Positions 8,454 through 13,808 of a stretch of DNA of 13,808 nucleotides are shown here, piece by piece (position 1 is the first letter of the stretch; every line of letters starts with the position of its first letter). A program made the position numbers and the translations under genes. Under the pieces are notes generated by a model. The model saw nothing but the letters and a program-made list of their open reading frames with translations. It was not told the origin of the DNA and did not search any database. The stretch comes from Ferruginibacter sp. (GTDB lineage: Bacteria; Bacteroidota; Bacteroidia; Chitinophagales; Chitinophagaceae): assembly GCA_025352435.1 (NCBI GenBank), contig JANXTN010000035.1, forward strand, positions 1 to 13,808. Direction: 5' to 3'.

Positions 8454-9134
8454 CTAATTTTCTCTGCTATTCAAAATCGCCTCTGCAATCAACAAATCTG
8501 TTGATTTTGTGATTTTAATATTCTCATCATCGCCTTCAACCAAAGCTACTTTCAGCCCGAAAGCCTCTACCACACTTGCTTCATCAGTAAATCTATCTTT
8601 ATAGTCGATCCCAAAAAATGCAGGTAATATAATTTTCCCATGAAAAGCCTGCGGAGTTTGTACCAGTTTTATTGTATTTCTATCAAAAGCTTCATTGCCA
8701 TTTTCTACTACGATTCTCATACTGTCTTTACAATCAACCACCGGTATAGCAGTTCCAAATTGCAACACGGAATCGTAACATTTTTGTATTAAATCGGCGC
8801 TCACTAATGGTCTTACAGCATCATGTACAAATACTACGCTGTCTTCTTCATCAACCAAAGCAAGACCATTTTGAACAGAATGAAATCTCGTTCGTCCCCC
8901 TATAACAATTTGTATACTCTTATAATCAAAAAAAGCATCTATAATTTCCTGACCCACGCCTACATGTTCTTCTGGTAATACCAATATAATTCTACAGTCG
9001 CTAAAGGTCGTTAAAAAAGTATTTATGGCGTAAAAAAGCACTGGTTTATTCTTTAATAAAAGAAACTGTTTAGGTGTACTGGAATTCATTCTGCTCCCGT
9101 TTCCACCGGCAACTATTATTGCAAACTTCTTCAT
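8454..9134 (-). CDS. ispD: 2-C-methyl-D-erythritol 4-phosphate cytidylyltransferase
   Basis: This 226-residue enzyme of the MEP isoprenoid pathway joins CTP and methylerythritol 4-phosphate to give CDP-ME in the cytoplasm. The nucleotide-binding loop AGGNGSRM lies at 9-16 with Arg15, followed by Lys22 in TPKQF. Further family motifs are GGRTRFHSV at 79-87, VHDAVRP at 103-109, TPQAF at 160-164, TDEASVVE at 183-190 and NIKIT at 205-209. Length is normal and the protein is complete. It is the last gene of the minus-strand series, 38 bases after the TAG that ends the full isoaspartyl peptidase frame. Its TAG stop almost touches the convergent acyltransferase gene, leaving no room for a separate terminator. 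Confidence 0.96.
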   Translation of the reverse strand: MKKFAIIVAGGNGSRMNSSTPKQFLLLKNKPVLFYAINTFLTTFSDCRIILVLPEEHVGVGQEIIDAFFDYKSIQIVIGGRTRFHSVQNGLALVDEEDSVVFVHDAVRPLVSADLIQKCYDSVLQFGTAIPVVDCKDSMRIVVENGNEAFDRNTIKLVQTPQAFHGKIILPAFFGIDYKDRFTDEASVVEAFGLKVALVEGDDENIKITKSTDLLIAEAILNSREN

Positions 9135-9172
9135 CCGCTATTTCATTTTAAGATATTCTTTTAGCTTAACAC

Positions 9173-10123
9173 CTAATCTTTATAGATAGAAATTACCTTC
9201 TGACCATTGCTATGTTGCATTGCTCTATACATTCCGGCGCTGTTAAACATCATGCTGATATTTGCTTTGGCATCTACACCAATCATTCAGCCTACACCTT
9301 CTAATGCAATCAATTTTTTATGAACTACCTCGTACATTGCATCATGCAAGCTCATTCCTTTATATTCCATATGAGCTGCTACATCATAGGCTGCCACTGC
9401 TTTTATAAAAGGTTCCCCATGCCCGGTACAACTAATTGCACAGGTTACATTGTTTGCATAAGTGCCTGCTCCAATGATTGGACTATCTCCTATTCTACCA
9501 TATTTTTTATTGGTCATTCCGCCCGTGCTTGTGCCTGCCGCAATGTTGCCGTCCTTATCACAAGCTGCTGCGCCTACTGTACCAAACTTTTTATCTTTCA
9601 TTAATTCTTCCAACCCTTGGTGCGTATGGTCTAAAGAATAATTATCGCTATCTCTCATGGCCTTCCATTGGTCATATCTAAATTGAGAAAAAAAGAATTC
9701 ATCAGGCTCCAATTTTATTCCTTGTTTTATTGCAAAATCGTTGGCACCTTTTCCACTTAAAAAAACATGGTTGCTGTTGTGCATTACTTCAGCGGCGAGT
9801 TCAATAGGGTTTCTTACATTCCTTACTCCTGCAACTGCTCCTGCTTCTCTGTTTTTTCCATCCATTATTGCAGCATCCATTTCCTGTACTCCTTTTTTTG
9901 TAAAGACAGAACCTCTACCTGCGTTAAAAAGTAAATTGTCTTCCAATACTACAATGGCAGCCTTCACTGCATTTGCAGCTTCGCCGCCTTGTTCAAGCAC
10001 TGCATAACCTGCCGATAAAGCTTCTTCCAGCCCTTTGATATATGCTTTTTCAAGCGCAGGTGTCATGTCTTCTTTTAAAATGGTTCCGGCTCCGCCGTGA
10101 ATTACTATTGAGAATGGTTGCAT
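9173..10123 (-). pseudogene. Isoaspartyl peptidase/L-asparaginase (Ntn hydrolase) interrupted by in-frame TGA
   Basis: Family members are made as a precursor that cuts itself before a threonine and then removes isoaspartyl residues from peptides or hydrolyses asparagine. From ATG at 10123 the frame shows IVIHGGAGT (6-14), NAGRGSVFT (67-75), the self-cleavage site FGTVGAA with Thr182, GTSTGG (197-202), RIGDSPIIGAGTYAN (210-224) and TGHGEPFIK (233-241). After residue 278 (LEGVG) comes TGA at 9289-9287. The same frame then continues for 37 codons (MIGVDAKANISMMFNSAGMYR onward) to a TAG at 9175-9173; this tail matches the family C-terminus, where the interrupted codon is normally glycine. GGA to TGA is a single change. 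As written, the product lacks its last strands. An upstream in-frame ATG at 10192 would overlap rfaE1 and adds an unconserved 23 residues, so I prefer 10123. Confidence 0.85.
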
Positions 10124-10181
10124 GGAGATTTTTTTTAACGAGATCAAGACCTCTTTGAAATATGTGTTTATTCGAAAGAAA

Positions 10182-11180
10182 TTAAACAGCAAGTAAATGT
10201 TTGCATTCTTCCAATAATTTATTTTTATTGATAGCTACTGTACCTACTTCCTCACAAACCAGGCCACCTGCGATGTTTGCCATTTCGGCCATTAACCTAA
10301 TATTTTTACTTGCAGCATAAACTACCGATGCCACTGCAATCACTGTATCTCCGGCACCGCTGACATCTGCTATACTGCGAATATGCGTGGGTATAATTGC
10401 ACACTCATTATCACTATCATAAAACACGCCTTTTTCAGAAAGCGTAATAAAAGAAATTGAATGTTGTAATTTTTCTTTTAAATGTTTGTGCATGTCTTCC
10501 AATATTTCTTGGGAAACTTTTTTGCCCAAAATATTTAGACTTTCCTTTACTTCGTGCAGATTAGGTTTGAAAATATCAACTCCTTCATAGGCAAAAAAGT
10601 TTTTACGCTTTGGATCTACAGCTGTTAGGATATTATTTTTCTTGCAAATTTTAATAATCTCTCTAATACATTTCTCCGTCAACACACCTTTGTTGTAATC
10701 TTCTAAAATTACCAACTGTGGTTTTTCATCTTCAGCATACTTTAAAAAAGCAGAAATAAGTTTTTCTTCTTCAGATGAATGCAGCGAAGTAGTAACCTCA
10801 GCATCAAGCCGCATCATGTGTTGGTTGCGGCTGATGATTCTTATCTTATTTGTAGTAATTCGGTCTTCACTTTTATGAATATACTCAGTATTTAAATCAT
10901 TTTGATTTAATAAGCTAATGAGTTGATTGCCTTCATCGTCATTACCTGTAACGCTTATTATAGTTACACTCGCACCCAGTGCAGCCACATTTAGTGCTAC
11001 ATTTCCGGCACCCCCTATTCTTTGTTCTTTATTGCTGACTGCTACTACAGGCACAGGAGCTTCCGGAGAAATTCTATCTACTTTCCCCCACCAATAAGTG
11101 TCAAGCATTATATCGCCGATAACTCCAATTTTCAAAAAGGAAAACGATTCAAACAGTTTATCAAATTCTGCAGTGTTCAT
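10182..11180 (-). CDS. rfaE1: D-glycero-beta-D-manno-heptose-7-phosphate kinase (RfaE1/HldA type)
   Basis: This 332-residue PfkB-family kinase phosphorylates heptose 7-phosphate at C1 in the ADP-heptose pathway that feeds LPS inner core. Family motifs are GDIMLDTYWWG (22-32), RISPEAPVPVV (36-46), IGGAGNVALN (55-64) and the catalytic DVSGAGDT (272-279) with Asp278. It covers only the kinase half of the bifunctional HldE; no nucleotidyltransferase domain follows, so the adenylyltransferase must be encoded elsewhere. I chose ATG at 11180 because it shares a base with the TGA of the permease (TGATG), a common coupling arrangement; a TTG one codon upstream is less likely. Other PfkB sugar kinases are possible, but the RISPEAPVPV stretch is characteristic of heptose kinases. 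Confidence 0.92.
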   Translation of the reverse strand: MNTAEFDKLFESFSFLKIGVIGDIMLDTYWWGKVDRISPEAPVPVVAVSNKEQRIGGAGNVALNVAALGASVTIISVTGNDDEGNQLISLLNQNDLNTEYIHKSEDRITTNKIRIISRNQHMMRLDAEVTTSLHSSEEEKLISAFLKYAEDEKPQLVILEDYNKGVLTEKCIREIIKICKKNNILTAVDPKRKNFFAYEGVDIFKPNLHEVKESLNILGKKVSQEILEDMHKHLKEKLQHSISFITLSEKGVFYDSDNECAIIPTHIRSIADVSGAGDTVIAVASVVYAASKNIRLMAEMANIAGGLVCEEVGTVAINKNKLLEECKHLLAV

Positions 11181-12610
11181 CAACTGGTTACATTTTTATT
11201 ATTGGCCACTGCAATATAATAAATGGGAATTCCCGCTAAAACAATTGCTAGTCCCCAACCGGCATATGTTGGTTTATAAAAGATAAGCAATGCACAAAAC
11301 GCAATAGCCATAATGATATATATTGCCGGTAATACAGGATATCCAAAGGCTTTATAAGGTCTGTCAGCATCGGGCATTTTTTTTCTTAATATAAAAATTC
11401 CGGCAATGGTGAGTGCATAAAACAATACCACCACAAAAGAAATCATATCCAAAAGGTCTCCGTATTTTCCGCTCAGACAAAGTATAGAAGCGACTATGCA
11501 CTGTATCCATAATGCAAATTCAGGAACATTGTTTTTATTTAAAGTGCCTGTCTTTTTAAAAAACAAGCCATCTTTAGCCATGGTGTAATAAACCCGAGCG
11601 CCAGATAATATTAACCCGTTATTACAACCAAAGGTGGATATCATAATCATGATGGCAATTACATAAGTACCAATGTTTCCAAAAATGGCTTTGCTTGCAC
11701 TTACAGCAACCCTGTCTTGCGGTGCGGATGCAATATCTGACAAAGGCAAAACACTTATATACATCAGATTTGCAGCCACATAAATAAGGGTAACGATGAG
11801 TGTTCCAAAAAACAAACTCAGCCCGATATTCCTTTTGGGGTTTCTCACTTCACCAGCAATAAAAGTAACGTTGTTCCAAGCATCGCTGCTGAAAATAGAA
11901 CCCACCATAGAGGCTGCAATCGCACCCAATACTGCACTCCCGGCAACTCCTCCTAAAATACTTCCATCCGCATTTCGTGTTTTCATACCCCATGCATCCT
12001 GCCAGTTGGTATTCCAAATTTCTGCTTTAGCTGCAAGTAAAAATCCAAAAATTATCAGACCAAAAAGTGATAATAACTTAACAACCGTAAACACAGTTTG
12101 AATGACTTTCCCACTTTTTATTCCTCCTGTATTAATCCAAGTCAACAATACGATTAATAAAATGGAAACAATTTGTGCAGTGTAAATTTTTAATCCTAAT
12201 ATCTGAAATAAAATATTGTTATCATTTAATTCAAGTGAGGGAAGAAAGTACCCCGCAAATTTTGAAAACGCAACCCCTACCGCAGCAATAGTAGCAGTTT
12301 GAATTACTGCAAAGAAACTCCACCCATATAAAAAACCTGCCAACGGATTGTAAGCTTCTTTTAAATAAACATATTGACCACCTGCTTTAGGAAACATAGC
12401 ACTTAATTCGCCATAACTTAATGCGGCTGTGAGCGTCATAAACCCGGTTATAAGCCATACAGCAATTAACCAGCCTGCACTACCTACGTTTCTGGTTATA
12501 TCTGCACTCACAATAAAAATTCCAGAGCCGATCATAGATCCTGCAACAATCATCGTTGCATCTAATAATCCAAGAGAAGGTTTAAATTCCTGTATAGTGG
12601 TTTCGGCCAT
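11180..12610 (-). CDS. APC-family amino acid permease
   Basis: This 476-residue inner-membrane transporter has about 12 hydrophobic segments. The first broken helix carries the APC signature GSMIGSGIF at 24-32. GELSAMFPKAGGQYVYLKEA follows at 67-86, typical of the helix 2-3 region, and FLYGW at 93-97. A TGGIKSGKVIQTVFTVVKLL stretch lies at 161-180, as in LAT-like and SteT-like members. These carriers move neutral or other amino acids by symport or exchange; the substrate cannot be told from sequence. Its TGA overlaps the rfaE1 start by one base, implying co-transcription, though a functional link to heptose synthesis is not obvious. A Bacteroidota-type promoter candidate lies just upstream. 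Confidence 0.92.
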   Translation of the reverse strand: MAETTIQEFKPSLGLLDATMIVAGSMIGSGIFIVSADITRNVGSAGWLIAVWLITGFMTLTAALSYGELSAMFPKAGGQYVYLKEAYNPLAGFLYGWSFFAVIQTATIAAVGVAFSKFAGYFLPSLELNDNNILFQILGLKIYTAQIVSILLIVLLTWINTGGIKSGKVIQTVFTVVKLLSLFGLIIFGFLLAAKAEIWNTNWQDAWGMKTRNADGSILGGVAGSAVLGAIAASMVGSIFSSDAWNNVTFIAGEVRNPKRNIGLSLFFGTLIVTLIYVAANLMYISVLPLSDIASAPQDRVAVSASKAIFGNIGTYVIAIMIMISTFGCNNGLILSGARVYYTMAKDGLFFKKTGTLNKNNVPEFALWIQCIVASILCLSGKYGDLLDMISFVVVLFYALTIAGIFILRKKMPDADRPYKAFGYPVLPAIYIIMAIAFCALLIFYKPTYAGWGLAIVLAGIPIYYIAVANNKNVTS

Positions 12611-12626
12611 ATTATTTATTTAGATG

Positions 12627-12658
12627 GCAATATAACAAAAGGCTTGTAAATAATACAA
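12627..12658 (-). promoter_or_regulatory. Candidate promoter of the permease-rfaE1 unit
   Basis: On the minus strand TTG (12658-12656) is followed after 21 bases by TATATTGC (12634-12627), close to the Bacteroidota -33/-7 pattern but one T short of TAnnTTTG. It sits 17 bases before the permease ATG, so the leader would be very short. The match is partial, so confidence is low. Confidence 0.3.
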
Positions 12659-12714
12659 TTGATAATAGGGAAATGAAAACTGAAAAAATGACGAAGGCAA
12701 AGCCGGAAAGTATT

Positions 12715-13323
12715 TTATTTTTTTTTAACCATTACTTCGTTCATCCCTTTTATTACATCTTGTGTAATATTAAATGTAGAGTCTTTATAAAGCATATAAT
12801 CTAAGCCAGTGCCTGTTGTTAGGATGTATTGATAATTTTTTGTTTTGTTATATTCTTTCAGAAAATCTTTTAATTTTTTTTGAATATCATCCATGAACTT
12901 ATAGCTTTTCTCACTTAGCTTTTGTGTAAGCCCTTGTTTTCTTTGATCAATCTGTTGTTGTTGTTGTAAAAGCTCTGCCTGAAATTTTTCAGCTTCCTGT
13001 TGGGTAATGGAATTACCTCTTTTTAAAAATTCATTCTTCTTATTTTCCAGCCCTCGGTAACCATTTTGCCATTCTACTTCAATGGTTTTTTGTTCCATTT
13101 CTAATTCTTTTCTTCGTTCCTTAATGTAACCAATTTTTTCGTTTAGTGAATCAAGTTCAACAAATGCTATGGATGAGGCATTTGGCATTTTTTCAATGCT
13201 TGTATTTTTACTGATTAGAGATGTTTGAGTTTTGGGTTGGGAAGGATTCTTAAAAAATTTTACATATAAAAAAATCACTGCAATAACTAAAACTGCATTT
13301 ACCGCTATTAAAAATGATCTCAT
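12715..13323 (-). CDS. OmpH/Skp-like envelope protein with N-terminal membrane anchor
   Basis: This 202-residue protein starts with a hydrophobic segment (about 4-22) that may be a signal anchor rather than a cut signal peptide. A polar linker and SIAFVELDSLNEKI near 51-64 follow, resembling the first strand of OmpH/Skp. A long charged, glutamine-rich coiled coil spans about 60-155 (for example QQQQQIDQRKQ). The C-terminal part (YQYILTTGTGLDYMLYKDST) matches the strand and loop pattern that closes OmpH-family proteins. Family members hold unfolded outer-membrane proteins in the periplasm. It is separated from the permease by 104 bases, where I see only a very weak hairpin, so read-through is possible. 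It ends in three lysines coded by an A-run. Confidence 0.82.
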   Translation of the reverse strand: MRSFLIAVNAVLVIAVIFLYVKFFKNPSQPKTQTSLISKNTSIEKMPNASSIAFVELDSLNEKIGYIKERRKELEMEQKTIEVEWQNGYRGLENKKNEFLKRGNSITQQEAEKFQAELLQQQQQIDQRKQGLTQKLSEKSYKFMDDIQKKLKDFLKEYNKTKNYQYILTTGTGLDYMLYKDSTFNITQDVIKGMNEVMVKKK

Positions 13324-13504
13324 CAGTACTATAATTTAGGAATGTGCAAGTTAACTAAAACAGCATGTTACAATTGTATAGATTTTAAAATTATGGCGTA
13401 TTTAACCATTGTATGAGGAGGTTTCTCAGACATGAAATCTAAGAGAATGAAGATAAATAAAGGGGACTCAACAAAAATTAAGTCCCGATTTAATCCAATA
13501 TCCT
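13324..13504. other. Intergenic region between ompH-like gene and small ORF
   Basis: No consensus promoter was found on either strand. A GAGGAGG run at 13415-13421 lies ten bases before an ATG at 13432 that opens only 30 codons. A 6 bp hairpin (GGGACT at 13463-13468, AGTCCC at 13481-13486, 12-base loop) lies 18 bases before the ATG of the 50-codon ORF. It could be a leader structure of a plus-strand transcript, but lacks a T-tract for termination. Confidence 0.35.
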
Positions 13505-13657
13505 ATGAAAAACCAATTAGATGAAGGCACTAATAATGCCATAAAAATTATAAACTTACACGACTATATTTTTGAGAAAAAATTACTACAAAAAATATTT
13601 TACGGAGTAAAAATCTTAAAAAATGGGAAAGATATTTCCGTACCCGACTCGGCATAA
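13505..13657 (+). CDS. Possible 50-residue small protein, unknown function
   Basis: ATG at 13505 opens 50 codons ending in TAA. The protein starts MKNQLDEGTNNAIKIINLHD, is lysine-rich in the middle (FEKKLLQKIFYGVKILKNGK) and ends DISVPDSA. There is no signal peptide or membrane segment. I do not recognise a family. In its favour, a strong bidirectional terminator begins 36 bases after its stop, as expected if a plus-strand transcript meets the minus-strand gene beyond it. Against it are its short length, the lack of a recognisable promoter or ribosome site, and an overlapping 30-codon ORF in another frame. The stretch could instead be an untranslated RNA. Confidence 0.4.
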   Translation: MKNQLDEGTNNAIKIINLHDYIFEKKLLQKIFYGVKILKNGKDISVPDSA

Positions 13658-13692
13658 CATCTAATACAACATTGGTGATTCACATGTATGAC

Positions 13693-13734
13693 AAATAAAA
13701 AGGAGCAAGATTTTCATCTTACTCCTTTTTATTT
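13693..13734. terminator. Strong bidirectional Rho-independent terminator
   Basis: A 13 bp outer stem (AAATAAAAAGGAG at 13693-13705 with its complement at 13722-13734), one C-A mismatch, and a 5 bp inner stem (AAGAT/ATCTT) around loop TTTC form a long hairpin. T-rich runs lie on the 3' side in both directions. It sits between the plus-strand 50-codon ORF and the end of the minus-strand gene at 13772, so it can serve both. Confidence 0.8.
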
Positions 13735-13742
13735 ATTTTATC

Positions 13743-13768
13743 ATTTGCAAATTTTCAAGTTTGCAAAT
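13743..13768. repeat. Perfect 9 bp inverted repeat ATTTGCAAA/TTTGCAAAT
   Basis: The two 9-base arms flank an 8-base loop, immediately downstream of the stop of the minus-strand gene and just before the bidirectional terminator. It may be a second 3' hairpin protecting the transcript end or simply AT-rich symmetry; there is no T-run directly after it on either strand. Confidence 0.5.
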
Positions 13769-13771
13769 AGT

Positions 13772-13808
13772 TTATTCTTCTTCGTCAAAGTTCATCGCTT
13801 CTTTTGTA
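13772..13808 (-). CDS. C-terminal end of an unidentified minus-strand gene (cut by window edge)
   Basis: Reading in from the right edge on the minus strand, one frame gives TKEAMNFDEEE followed by TAA at 13774-13772. The frame choice is supported by the hairpin and strong terminator just downstream. Twelve codons with an acidic end are too little to assign a family. Confidence 0.5.
   Translation of the reverse strand, partial: TKEAMNFDEEE

Noticed and set aside
9173..10123. TGA recoded as glycine or tryptophan in this organism
   Set aside because: The permease gene ends with TGA in a normal TGATG overlap, and no other gene in the window has an internal TGA, so a changed code is unlikely.
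10124..10192. Upstream ATG at 10192 as the start of the isoaspartyl peptidase
   Set aside because: It would overlap the end of rfaE1 and adds an unconserved N-terminus; the family start fits ATG at 10123.
12680..12715. Hairpin after the ompH-like gene as a terminator
   Set aside because: The stem is only about three base pairs (GGC/GCC), too weak to call.
13432..13524. 30-codon ORF after a GAGGAGG run
   Set aside because: It is very short, overlaps the longer 50-codon ORF in another frame, and Shine-Dalgarno sites are little used in this group.

Overview
The window looks like ordinary chromosomal DNA from a member of the Bacteroidota, most likely a Chitinophagaceae- or Sphingobacteria-like lineage. 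The pointers are strong A+T richness, a Bacteroidota-type promoter (TTTG, 21 bases, TATATTTG) in front of a tRNA gene, a tRNA with no encoded CCA, little sign of Shine-Dalgarno sequences, and gene families with a Bacteroidota look: an M1 peptidase with a barrel-like tail, an OmpH-like membrane-anchored protein, and a stand-alone RfaE1-type kinase. The lineage is an inference from these traits; no 16S gene is present.

Layout. Positions 1-222 (minus) hold the N-terminus of a ScyD/ScyE-like lipoprotein. Positions 343-780 have no recognisable gene. A tRNA-Asp(GTC) on the minus strand (849-922) has its own promoter and a Rho-independent terminator. A plus-strand series follows: accA (fatty acid synthesis), a Gfo/Idh/MocA oxidoreductase, a polyprenyl-phosphate sugar phosphotransferase, a 259-base gap with a GC-rich palindrome, a large M1 peptidase with a C-terminal region that looks like an outer-membrane barrel, and a GNAT/FemAB-like acyltransferase. 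That series meets, tail to tail with a single base between stops, a minus-strand series read from the right: an OmpH-like protein, an APC amino acid permease, a heptose-7-phosphate kinase (rfaE1/hldA), an isoaspartyl peptidase/L-asparaginase, and ispD (isoprenoid synthesis). The right end holds a possible 50-residue plus-strand small gene facing the last codons of another minus-strand gene, with a strong bidirectional terminator between them.

Functionally this is mostly housekeeping and envelope biogenesis: membrane lipid precursors (accA, ispD), surface glycan and LPS precursors (oxidoreductase, initiating sugar transferase, heptose kinase), envelope proteins (M1 barrel protein, OmpH-like protein) and amino acid or peptide handling (permease, isoaspartyl peptidase, M1 peptidase). 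I see no defence system, integrase, transposase, CRISPR array or other obvious novel system.

The most notable point is an in-frame TGA near the 3' end of the isoaspartyl peptidase gene. The conserved C-terminal coding continues in the same frame for 37 more codons, which indicates a recent nonsense mutation, a sequence error, or readthrough. Secondary points are the barrel-tailed M1 protein, the unlisted 50-codon ORF, and three consecutive genes with TTG/TTG/GTG starts.
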